Below are positions 55,191-64,000 of a DNA stretch of 64,000 nucleotides, one piece after another (position 1 is the stretch's first letter; every line of letters begins with the position of its first letter). The DNA is from Diphasiastrum complanatum (Eukaryota > Streptophyta > Lycopodiopsida > Lycopodiales > Lycopodiaceae). The notes under the pieces are model-generated. The model saw only the letters and a list, made by a program, of their open reading frames with translations, made no database searches and had not been told where the DNA came from. The stretch lies in the NCBI GenBank assembly GCA_029204225.1, contig CM055109.1, forward strand, positions 47,368,612 to 47,432,611. Reading direction: 5' to 3'. The position numbers and the translations under genes are program-made.

Positions 55191-55199
55191 TCCCAATTT

Positions 55200-55500
55200 G
55201 TCTGTTTGAACTTTGGAACAAACCTCAGCCCCTCAGGAAAAGAATTGTCCCAAGTCCTGACTCCTACTACCTAGACTCCCAACCATCCTCCAAGGATCAA
55301 ATTCGAACAATAAAAATGTTTTAGAGTTGTTTTTTGGTATTTACTATTGGCCTTTTGTTCAAACACTACACATTGATCAAATCCCGATTTGAACTCAAAT
55401 GCCGGATTCGATTGGTTTGAATCAGCCAAATTGACCAAAAAAAACCAAGATGGTCTAGGGCTTTCATGCAAAGATTGGAGCTTATATTTGATGCCCAACC
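55200..55500. other. No gene recognised
   Basis: AT-rich bases between the LINE ORF1 fragment and the plus-strand LINE relic; no frame or motif that I can place. Confidence 0.5.
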
Positions 55501-56245
55501 TTTGGAGGTGGTATCATCTTACACATTTTCAACATGAGGTCAGTAGCTACAGCTAGACTCGAGAAGGGTCACGCTTTTCTTGTTCATTTGGAAAGGGAGG
55601 CTTTGCTTCAGGAGAAATATTTGAGATGCCACAAGTAGCTACCAAACCTTTTTATACTTTTGCTACACCCACGGCCCTATATGCAGCGGAGGCTTGGTGC
55701 ATAGCACTCGCCTCTTCAAAGGGGGCCAATATCTCTCGCCTACAAGTTATCATGCTATCATGGATGATCCATGCCTAGCTAGCAATTTCCTAGGTTTTGG
55801 AGTTTTCAATTGACAAGATAGGATATTCACTCATGGCACTTACCTCTTTATAGCAGCTCGATAGTCAGGGATATCAACTTTCCTGGTACTCCCAAGCCTC
55901 CTAGCTTTTGGACACATTTGGTATCTCCATCTCATGCCTTCCCATAGGGTCTCACCAGTTTATCAAACGATCCATTTGTTGTGCTTATCTTCAACGAGCA
56001 GGGTAGAGCCAGCTAAGGGTTGAACCTAAATTTTATCGGACTCATTTGTTGGAGTTGAATACAATTGGATTCCTAGTCCTGCCACAATCTTTGGATTCAA
56101 GAATTTCACATTGCCTTAAATTGGCTTTGGGACAGCTCCAAGTTTCCTCCCATCAGATTGCGATGGAGATTGGTGGCTTCCAAGACATCCCATGGCGTAG
56201 TTTCCACAAATTGAGGTTCAAACCTCAAAACGCCATTTGAAATAA
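55500..56245 (+). pseudogene. LINE ORF2 C-terminal relic, plus strand
   Basis: Decayed plus-strand frames match the C-terminal part of LINE Y ORF2 in order: TPTALYAAEAWCIALASS near 55665-55720, ISRLQVIMLSWMIHA, YQLSWYSQASQLLDTFGIS, then LELNTIGFLVLPQSLDSRIS and VSSHQIAMEIGGFQD at 56046-56180. Stops and frameshifts are frequent. It lies 3' end to 3' end with LINE Y, which starts about 60 bp further on from the other strand. Confidence 0.7.
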
Positions 56246-56305
56246 ATGAATCGTTCAAACTGACCTATTGTAAAAATTTGTCCGTGACTGATTCAACTCC
56301 CTTTT

Positions 56306-56331
56306 TGATAGAAGAAGAAAGAAGAAAGCTT
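56306..56331 (-). repeat. LINE Y 3' tail, GAA-rich
   Basis: GAAGAAGAAAGAAGAAAG on the plus strand, followed by CTTTATTAATGTC. On the LINE strand the 3' UTR ends GCATGGAAAAGACATTAATAA, then AGC and a TTC-rich tail. Confidence 0.75.
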
Positions 56332-56728
56332 TATTAATGTCTTTTCCATGCCAAAAGGCATATAAGACAAAAGAAGTACATGTCAAGTATGTGGTAACCA
56401 GGAGAGCGTCTAAAGCATCTCCAATGTTGTAATAAAGAAAAAAAAAAATCTGGTACAGGCTAAGATAGATACATAAATGAAAAATCATGTGCATGAAAAT
56501 CATATGTATCCATGTCAAGAAGTCAGGATTGTGCTGATGCTGTAGAAGGATGTGATGCGAGCTGTAACATCAGTAAGTAGGAGCATGCTCGTCGATGAGT
56601 ATGAGCATATGTAGTGCGTCTCTGTCTAGGAGGCCTGGTGGGACGTGTAACTCTCATGGTCGCCTGAGGCTGGGTGGTGCATCGTCTCTGCGTCTTGGGT
56701 TTGGGAATGTTGTCGCAATCGCTGTCAG

Positions 56729-59705
56729 TCATGTCTGCATCAGAACGCGATCTCCTGCGTGAGAAGGATGTAATCTGGGACTGTGTGTCTGAGTAAGCAT
56801 GTTGAACTGCCTGACATAGGTCCTATCGTAAGAGGGACATCTCACGTAGCATAAGTGCCACACAATGGGGGTCCTCGTATGAGATAAGGGACCGCAGTGT
56901 AACATGTGCTTGACGAAAAAGGCAATGATATCGCCCTCTGATCTCATAGTAAACTGGACATGTGAATAGGAAGTGCTCCTCTGACTCGACCATAGCTAAT
57001 GAGCACAACTAGCAAATCCGCTCATCTCGCGGGGTGCACTGGAAGCGTCCAGTCTCAATAGCCAACTGATGTGAAGACACTCGAAACTGGCCCAACAGAA
57101 ACCGAAGCCTGTGAGATAGTCCTGAGGTGAGGTAGTGTGGCAAAACTGGAAGTCCTGCTGTGTCTAGCTCCAGAAAGTGTCTTGCAATAGTCGCGTTTGA
57201 CCCTGAGCTGCCCTTGCCATGTCTGTCGCAGATATGCTCTACAAAGAAAGCGTCTGATGTACTCATGGGTGCCTGATGGAAGGTTTGTGATAGATATGCC
57301 AAGTGTGCCTAGTAGCTAGGAGGCCTGAGAGAACCATGATAGTCGATGTCCCTGGTCATAAAGGTGTCGTGATGAAGCAAGCGCCATCTGTATGTATCTC
57401 TGCTCATTTGTGGGTAACATCATGATACGCTGGATATATAGCATAAGCTGTAAGATGGCGGATAGCTGTATGGGTGGAACCGCGAACTCTGTCAGTATAA
57501 TCTGGTGTGGGACGGACGGCTTAGCCCGTATCATCTGAGATAACATGAGAACCTGCAATCATGAAATATGGGCCCAATCCGATGATGTAAGACCCGTACA
57601 CCATACTTCTGCTGCATATAGAGCTGTGGGGGTAACGAGATTATCAAAAAGCTGGCATTTACTCGGGGCATCCCGAATAAACCGTCTGAAACATAAACGC
57701 TCTAAACTGGACACGGGAGGCGTGGCCCTTCCCAAGTCTGGCGGAAGCTGCCTGTCGCATACCAAAGATAGGGCCTGTAAAGAGTACGCCAAGGTAAGTG
57801 TAGGAAGATACAACCTCCAAGGGCTGCCTGTCAAAGATGAGTTCCTGGCGCTACATAAAAGCTCTCGATGTGTTGAAAACCATAACTTTGGTTTTCAATA
57901 TGTTAACCCCCAATCCCCATCTACTACAGAAAGCATGAAGGCTGTCGAGCTGTCGCTGTAATCCCTCTCTAGTAGAAGATAAGAGAACCACGTCATCTGC
58001 ATATAAAAGTATAGCAATCAAGATACTCCCAAGTCTGCAACCTGTGCCACCACATCCCTCAATGACTCTCTCAAGCTTGTCGATATATAGCCTAAACAGG
58101 GTTGGAGATAGAGAACAACCCTGTTTAACACCAATAGTGCTCCAGATATGATCTGAGATGACAATGTCACTCCGAAAACAACCAAGGACTCTCTCATATA
58201 GTGCCATCACTGCCAAGATCGTGTCAGTAGAAAATCCGAGATCACGTAGTCGCTGGATGAGATGTGCCCAACCATAATGGTGCGATAGTTACCAGGGTCC
58301 ATGGTGGGTCACCAGTTTTGTGAATGGGATGGATGATGTTGGTACACCAGGAGGAAAGGAAGCCGGAGACAACTGCTCGATTGAGCAAGGTGGCTAGGGT
58401 AGGTGATAGTGTGTCTGCAGCATGGATTAGAAGTTCAGATTCGAGGTCATCAATATCACGGATGCGACAGGTCTTCAGTCTCTTAATGGACGTCAAGACC
58501 ATGTCCGAGGTCAAGAAAGTGAAGGTAGTCGGCCGGGGAGAGATGGAGATGGGTGTGTCTGTGGGTACAGTATATAAGGTACTGGCGTATGTAGTCTAGG
58601 TATGAAGGTCAGTGAGGGGAGGAGGTGGGGTACGGGGAATGAATTCCCTCGGTCGGATGGGGTGTGACGAAGTGGGTGGGCGTCAATGTGATTTGTAGGG
58701 AAAGGAAGATGATGCAGCATTATGGAGTGAAGTGGTAAGGAAGGTAGCTTGGATTTCTAGCGGTGTGTGGTGTGGGAAACGATGAAGAAATGAGTTGACG
58801 GCCTCCTGGTATGTCTGGATGTGGGAATGATCAAAAGTGTACTTGGGTGCGAGGGAGATGAGTGGAATAATGGGTGGTTGGAAGGTCGGGATGGAGCCCA
58901 TACTGAAAGATAGGAAGGAGTGATCGGATAGGGTGGTGTGAAGAATCTGGAAATCGGACAAGAGTGAGATAAAAACCGGTGACCCCATGAGATAGTCGAC
59001 AACACTGTGTCCTCCACTGTGTGGGTGGCAAGTGAATCTGCCAGAATGTGGCCAACAAGCTAAGCCATTATAAATGGCCAACTCGTGAGCTTCACCCATT
59101 TGTAAAAGGTACTCTCCATAGCTCGTGATAGGGCCCATCCCGTCCTCTGAGGTCCTAATGATACCAATGTCCTCTCAATCAATAGCTCGTGTACGTAAGA
59201 TGTCATCCGTGTCATGAAAATCCACCTTTCTGGTAGCAGTCCTGGCATTGAAGTCGCCAGTGAGAAGGACATAACCCCGTCTCTGTGAATCTGACAATGT
59301 CTGCTGAAAGATCAGCATAGGGAGAACCTGATCTGTCCGCAAAGGAGGAAGACTCTGGAGGAAAGTAGCAGGCAGCAATGAAGAGATCCCTATCCAAACC
59401 AATAGCCGTCCAGTAATGTGAACCCATATGTATCGTGCCTGTCCATCATGTCAAATAAACTCTATCGCTGACTGTAATGACTCCCGATAAAGACATGCCA
59501 CTCCGCATGAACCTCTGCCACTCGCTGATCGTGTCTTTGTCCTGTAAACTGAATCCCATTTGTAGCCTACAAATGTGGGTAGTCCTCGCTATGGGCTCTC
59601 GTGTGTCTCCATAAAGAAAAGTATATCTCTATCTGTGATGAAGTAAGTCAGATCCCAAGCCGTGGATGGTGAGTGTATGTCGTTGCAGTTCCATACTCCA
59701 AGTTG
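56729..59705 (-). pseudogene. LINE Y ORF2: endonuclease, RT and C-terminal zinc knuckle
   Basis: ORF2 nicks target DNA and primes reverse transcription there. Right to left: an endonuclease start (LGVWNCNDI, ILFFMETH, LPTFVGYKWDSVYR) near 59530-59705; LLTGDFNART near 59240; SVVDYLMGSP and LSDHSFLSFSMGS near 58900-59000. RT follows with ISISPRPTTFTFLTSDMVLT, SIKRLKTCRIRDIDDLESEL and, after a junction near 58260, KQGCSLSPTLFRLYIDKLER and YADD at 57992-58003. The C-terminal end has FSQASWLLGTLGIS-like sequence and a CCHC knuckle, CQLCSLAMVESEEHFLFTC, at about 56945-57005. GNYRTIMVGH runs straight into the RLRDLGFSTD block, so the intervening RT segment with motif A (F-x-D-F-x-x-A-F-D) is deleted. 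Frameshifts occur throughout. Confidence 0.85.
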
Positions 59706-59759
59706 CAGGTGGTGTGGAGGGGGTCCCGGGATGCTCCCATGCCCAGGGACCCCAATTTC

Positions 59760-60954
59760 CTATAGGCTGTTTCCGGATGTAGTACCATTGAGGTACCGAA
59801 CAGCTCCATCCCGATAGATCACTCGTCTTCTAGTAGCTTTGGCGGTTTGGAATGCTTGACGTCTTTCTTCAACTTGGATATAGGTAAGGTCATCATCCAT
59901 GAAGATATTGGTGTCTTTCAACTTGGCTCTTTTCCGTAAGGTTTCTTTACGATACCTAAGTGACGTAAAGCGGAGGACCAAAGTAGTGGTGTCTTTTTTG
60001 TTGCGCCATGCTGTATCAAAACCATCTGCATTGTGTCCTAGGGTGGTACATAGAAATCTTTTTGCTTCTTCAATGGCGTTTTGGGTATCGACAATGCCTC
60101 GTACCCTAATATTGAGAGCCTTGGAATCTCGAAGTTTTTCTTCCGTAAGAGTAGCGGAAATGAACGATGAAAGAGGGGCAGACTTACTTCCGCCATCGGC
60201 TGTCCAAGGTGGGCTGGTACCTTTACCATTGGTGAGACTAGAAGCCCATGTTCTGGCCGATTCTTTGTGTTGGCTCAACTGTTGTTCCAGGTCCTCTAAC
60301 TTCGTCATTGTCTCTACTTGCGGCTGGGAAGCACACTTGTTATCCATTTCTGTCCGAAGTTGTTGGTTCTCTGTGCGTAGATGTATGATTTCGAGTTTCA
60401 AGGTTTGTACATCTGCTTTCAGCTCTTTCAATTGGTAGGCTAGAAAATTTTCGAAGGATTTGGAGGTGGTGTAGTCTGTGTGGGATAGAAAGGGGGTGTC
60501 CAGGGCAGCGTTGGCAGGGATGGGAGTGGAAGGGACAGGAGATGAAGGAGGGGGGCCGGAGTGGGAAGCGAGGAGAGGGGGGGGGGGGGCTGTTAATGTG
60601 TGGCGGGGGGGGGGGGGGGGGGAGGCAGCAGGTGGGGTGGAGGGGGAGAGCAGTAGAGAGGGCAGCAGCAGGGGCGGAGGAGGTAGAATGGAGGGCGGCA
60701 ACCGGTGGGGCGGAGGCCACAGGTGGGGTGGAGGCAGCAGGTGCGGAGGCAGTGGGTGGGGCGGAGGTGCAGAGGCAGTGGGTGGGGCGGAGGCAGCAGG
60801 TGGGCTGGAGGGGGAGAGCTGGAGGGCTACAGAGGTAGGGTGGAGGGCGGCAGCAGGTGGAGCGGGTGGGGCAAGGGTAGTGTGGAGGGCGGCAGCAGGT
60901 GGAGCGCAGGATGAGGTAGGAGAAGATGGAGGGGGGCGGGGGGTTGGGGGAGCA

Positions 60955-60957
<3 letters not shown>
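59760..60957 (-). CDS. LINE Y ORF1 (proline-rich, coiled coil, RRM-like, L1 type)
   Basis: About 400 codons. The N-terminal 160 residues are almost wholly Pro, Ala, Ser, Leu and His. A predicted coiled coil follows (AYQLKELKADVQTLKLEIIH, then LRTENQQLRTEMDNK). An RRM-like core comes next: LNIRVRGIVDTQNAIEEAKR, TLVLRFTSLRYRKETLRKRA. The C-terminal end has FMDDDLTYIQVEERRQAFQT and VIYRDGAVRYLNG. This order is that of L1 ORF1, an RNA-binding chaperone that trimerises by its coiled coil. No Met occurs in the proline-rich part. The open frame runs back through (TC)n as poly Ser-Leu into the LINE X tail (MVLYAFWHGKDINKT), so the native start is lost or not ATG. Confidence 0.82.
60570..60625 (+). 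repeat. Poly-G runs
   Basis: Runs of 13 G near 60577-60589 and 18 G near 60605-60622 on the plus strand, in the most G-rich part of the window. On the coding strand they are the poly-proline codons of LINE Y ORF1. Confidence 0.9.

Positions 60958-61002
<45 letters not shown>
60958..61002. repeat. (GA)n tract between LINE X tail and LINE Y 5' end
   Basis: 45 bp of GA. LINE strand order is LINE X 3' UTR, (TC)n, LINE Y ORF1. Confidence 0.95.
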
Positions 61003-61003
<1 letters not shown>

Positions 61004-61290
61004 AAGTTTTATTAATGTCTTTTCCATGCCAAAAGGCATATAAGACCAAAAGGAGTACATGTCAAGTATGTGAAACCATGGGAGCATATATAAATGTCTC
61101 CAAGAAAAAACTATGCATAAAAGAGAAATGAGTAACATAACTGTAAACTCCAAACTACAAGCTACGAACAGTCCATGAATAGCTGCCAGGAGTAGAGTAA
61201 TATCATGTAGTGTTGCTGCTGAAAAAAGATGTGATACGAGCTGTAATAGGAGGTAAAATGGATCATCGCTGACGTCGCCTAGGAGGGTGA
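61003..61290 (-). mobile_element. LINE X 3' end
   Basis: Plus-strand words TTTTATTAATGTCTTTTCC, GCCAAAAGGCATATAAGACC and AGTACATGTCAAGTATGTG match LINE Y at 56335-56395 and LINE V at 40895-40955. On the minus strand it is a LINE 3' UTR ending in (TC)n. Only about 290 bp remain. Confidence 0.8.
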
Positions 61291-61349
61291 AAATTGTGTG
61301 CTCTCGTCAAGGTTGCATCCCGATTCGACCAGGTCGATTCCAACCGGCC

Positions 61350-61424
61350 GGTTCGAACCGATTCTTTGAGGTTCGAATCGCCAGGCCAGGTTCGAATTGG
61401 AAAACGGTTCGAACCTTTTTTTTT
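61350..61424. repeat. Cluster of four GGTTCGAA motifs followed by a T run
   Basis: GGTTCGAACC at 61350 and 61406, GGTTCGAATC at 61370, GGTTCGAATT at 61389; spacing 20, 19 and 17 bp. Nine T residues follow at 61416-61424. The motif equals the T-arm/B-box core of RNA polymerase III genes, but no tRNA fold surrounds it. Confidence 0.7.
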
Positions 61425-62039
61425 CCGATTCTTCAAAAAAAGGTCAAAACATTCACTGATAGTACAGATACTTAAATTTTAATAGCTAAACAGTTTCAAT
61501 CTTCCTCTAAATTTACAGATATTAGAATTCAGGATAATCAGATTTCTTGTGACGGTGTGACGGTTGACCTGTTGTATCAAGATTCAATTTTCAAAACAGA
61601 ATTTACAGAAATTAGAATGACATTATGACCCAAGTTAAAACAGACTACATAGTACATACTACAGTTAAAACTTAAACAAACTACATAGTACATACTACAA
61701 TTAAAACTTAACTTCAGAAATCAGAAACTTGAAACTTGAAACTAGATTCTAGAATCCATAATATATCATGATTCATGAATCATAACAAAATAGTAAATAC
61801 AAATGCCAGGTGCCTCATGAGTCCGGTCACCAATGTAATGCGTGATGTGTCTGATGATAAATCATGATGTGTACAATGTACATACTACACTGTAAATACT
61901 AAACAGCTCAAGAGTCAATGCTCATCTAGTGACATGAACATCGTAGTGTCATCTATAGACTAGTAACTAGTAGCTACAATGATCTAATGTACATACTACA
62001 ATCATCTGAAGACTGACATCAATGAGCACTGAGCAGGGC
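61425..62039. other. No gene recognised
   Basis: AT-rich; repeated short words (ACTACATAGTACATACTACA-like) between 61640 and 61990 suggest minor local duplication. Confidence 0.5.
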
Positions 62040-62600
62040 CCAGGCTGCAGTGAGCACTCTAAGCTCTCCTACGCCTAAGTCTCCTCCCACTCGCTGGTGG
62101 TGCTGTGGAGCCTGCTGTGGCCTCTCGAGTGGTAGGCTCAGCTGCGAAATCCTCATCAGAGGTAGAGGTATGATGCCCCTCATCCTCATCCCCGCCCTCC
62201 TCGGACTCCTCATCCTCATACTCCTCCTCTGAGGACTCTGACCCTAACGATGCCTCAGACTCAGACTCAGACTCGTATTCAGGGCTATGAGCACGGGAGC
62301 TGCTAGCCTCTCTTGCCCTCCTCCTACGCTCTGCTCGAGTGACAGACCCTGCATAGTGCACACAAAGAGGGACAAACGTGTTATTGCCTGCAAATTAGTA
62401 AAATACAATTTACGATAATTAGTAACTTCAAACTTCAAAAATTTAATTCAAGGCCTGTCACCTTAGACAATCCTAATTTCTCACTTGCACTCTGCATGGC
62501 CTCCTCATGGAGGAATGCGTACACGTCCTCCTCTGACTGGTCTCTCGGTGGCAACTCTGGAACCTTTGCCACATCGATCAGATCGGGATTAACCTACGCA
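62040..62600 (-). pseudogene. Unrecognised acidic protein, two minus-strand coding segments
   Basis: Segment one (about 62472-62590) reads VNPDLIDVAKVPELPPRDQS then EEDVYAFLHEEAMQSASEKL, starting after a TGCGTAG acceptor-like site and ending at an AAG/GTGACA donor-like site. Segment two (62059-62350) starts after an ATGCAG acceptor-like site and reads SVTRAERRRRAREASSSRA followed by a Glu/Ser/Asp-rich run and a C-terminal RRLRRRRA before the stop. The two do not join in phase at those exact sites, so either a splice site is misplaced or a base is lost. A transposase C-terminus (for example hAT) or a host nuclear protein is possible. I cannot choose between them. Confidence 0.4.
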
Positions 62601-62879
62601 CATGTCACAATGCACATTGAAATCAAGACAAAATTTGGAGGGCCGAGTCCCGACAAAAGTTAAAATTTAACAACATAGTACAGTCTAGTATCTACTATGT
62701 AGTATGTAGTATGTAATATGATCTATTTAGTATAATAGTATCTACTAATTGCCAACTGGGTCCTACCACCTGGGATGATGGATCACATGTTAGAATTTAG
62801 AAATTATAATTTATGGTGTACAAGTTACCTGGATAGGCTCTGCAGTGGTTTGGAGTCTACCCAAAAGTCTTAGGTTGGT

Positions 62880-64000
62880 GCGATGATGATAGTCGATTCC
62901 TCTTCTTCGTGTGAATCATGGAATGGTGATCTTTGAAGAAGATCAAACGCCTCCTATAGAGGAACTTGAGATGGAGGATGGTACAAGTGAATTTGTGCCA
63001 ATACTTGATGATCCGCATCCATATATTGGGGAGCCTTAGGATGATCATATGAGTGATCAAGAGGAAGAATCCGAGGAGGCTAGGAAGAAGAAGGAAAGGG
63101 GCAAATCTGTTGAGTCCTATTCACCGTCTTCATCACCAACTGCAAGGAAGAAGTTTCCCAAGTGGTATTGGCAAACTGTGCAGGATGGTTTCATATTGGA
63201 TGAGGGAGAGAGCAGCAATCCAGGGGCTAGGAGGTCTCAAAGGCAAGCCCAACAGCATGAACACTAGGAGACAAACTATGCACTTATGACTACTATTTTG
63301 GATTCGCAAGGTCCGCATACATTCAGGCAGCAGATGAGAAGGTATGGCAACATGCTATGCAAGAGGTACGACTCCATTCTCAAGAATGATACATGGGATT
63401 TGGTGAAGTTACCAAAAGGGAAGCGTCCTATTGGCTATAAGTGGGTCTACAGGACCAAATACAAATCGGATGGGAGCATCGAAAAGCATAAGGCAAGGCT
63501 GGTTGCTAAAGGCTATGCACAGAAGGAGGGCTTGGACTACGATGAGACGTTTGCACCGGTAGCTAAGATGATGTCTATCAGGTTGGTATTAGCATTGGCT
63601 GCATTTTTTGGTTGGGAGGTCCATCAAATGGACGTGAAGAGTGCTTTCTCAATGGACAGTTGACTGAAGAAGTCTACATGGAACAGCCACAAGGTTTTGA
63701 GGCTAAGGGCAAGGAAACTATGGTATGCAGGCTTAAGAAGACCTTATATGTTTGAAGCAGGCACCCAAAGCCTGGTATAGTCATACTGACGACTATTTTG
63801 CCAAGGAGCAATTCATAAAGAGTCAGTCGGATTGCAACCTGTTCGTGAAGGAGGAAGATGGGAACATTGTTTTGATAGTTCTCTATGTGGATGACTTGGT
63901 CATCACGGGTAACAATGGGCAGCTTATTGAAAAGGTGAAGGCTCATTTATCAAATGAGTTCGAGATGAAGGATTTGGGTTTAATCCACTATTGTCTTGGC
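62880..64000 (+). pseudogene. Copia-4 Pol fragment: linker and reverse transcriptase, cut by window end
   Basis: Starts with the integrase-to-RT linker (VIFEEDQTPPIEELEMEDGT near 62928), stop at 63037, then acidic/Lys-rich [69 protein letters not shown] and [12 protein letters not shown] at 63286-63650. A one-base loss near 63650 (where S-A-F-L-N-G is expected) shifts the frame. It continues as EEVYMEQPQGFEAKGKE and QSDCNLFVKEEDG, with YVDD at 63884-63895 and EMKDLGLIHY at the very end. A second base loss is near 63750. It would continue into RNase H beyond the window. No LTR is visible on the left, so it is 5'-truncated. Confidence 0.85.

Larger units (their letters stand above)
56306..60957 (-). 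mobile_element. LINE Y: near-full-length L1-like retrotransposon
   Basis: About 4.65 kb on the minus strand: a proline-rich/coiled-coil ORF1 (59760-60957), an ORF2 with endonuclease, reverse transcriptase and zinc-knuckle ends (56729-59705) and a 3' UTR with a pyrimidine tail. The 5' end abuts (GA)n at 60958-61002, beyond which another LINE 3' end (LINE X) begins. It is disabled by several frameshifts and an internal RT deletion. Confidence 0.85.

Noticed and set aside
60478-61131. Glycine-rich plus-strand frame of 217 codons
   Set aside because: It is the complement of the proline-rich LINE ORF1; composition is explained by the G-rich strand and it has no domain.
61350-61424. tRNA gene
   Set aside because: Only T-arm-like words are present; no acceptor stem, D-arm or anticodon arm can be folded around them.

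Overview
The window looks like nuclear DNA of a land plant with a large, repeat-rich genome. It is AT-rich and intron-bearing, carries the C-terminal half of a plant-type MARCH (RING-CH) E3 ligase gene, and is otherwise mostly Ty1/copia and Ty3/gypsy LTR retrotransposons, L1-like LINEs, a Mutator-like transposase and long (GA)n/(CT)n tracts. Stop codons in several broken frames are overwhelmingly those made by C-to-T change of Gln codons, as expected where cytosines are methylated. A fern or another large-genome plant would fit, but the lineage call is weak. I see no rRNA, tRNA, CRISPR array or bacterial gene.

Layout. 1-12.2 kb: relics. A minus-strand Gypsy element (protease patch, tRNA-Asp-type PBS at 1837-1854, start of its LTR) is followed by a Copia LTR. 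Next come a plus-strand Copia (Copia-1) and a minus-strand Copia (Copia-2), each broken in the middle of reverse transcriptase and joined tail to tail near 6.1 kb, then the Copia-2 5' LTR, a second Gypsy LTR and an unrecognised ORF relic just inside it. 12,210-17,675: a complete, young, minus-strand Copia-type element (Copia-3) with two 654-bp LTRs, a perfect 5-bp target duplication, PBS, PPT, gag and protease, but no recognisable integrase or reverse transcriptase. 18.2-21.4 kb: a SET-domain pseudogene, a 261-bp (GA)n tract, and a Copia RNase H end with its 3' LTR. 22.7-24.7 kb: a LINE tail fragment inside (GA)n and an unrecognised minus-strand pseudogene.

24.9-30.1 kb: a decayed, intron-containing MULE transposase with direct repeats on one side and a 122-bp tandem array on the other. 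32.6-37.8 kb: three matching exons of the MARCH-type E3 ligase gene on the minus strand, the only clear host gene. 38.8-41.5 kb: two minus-strand LINE pieces bounded by (GA)n. 41.5-48.1 kb: Gypsy-1, a degenerate chromovirus-like element. 48.7-55.0 kb: Gypsy-2, related, with both LTRs and a 5-bp duplication, inserted in a LINE relic. 55.0-61.3 kb: LINE relics, including a long minus-strand LINE (LINE Y) with ORF1 and an internally deleted ORF2. 61.3-64 kb: a cluster of GGTTCGAA motifs, an unrecognised acidic minus-strand coding relic, and a Copia pol fragment running off the end.

The two signals I find most worth following are Copia-3, a recently mobile gag-protease-only element carrying an unexplained coding extension in place of pol, and the repeated link between LINE 3' ends and (TC)n microsatellites.
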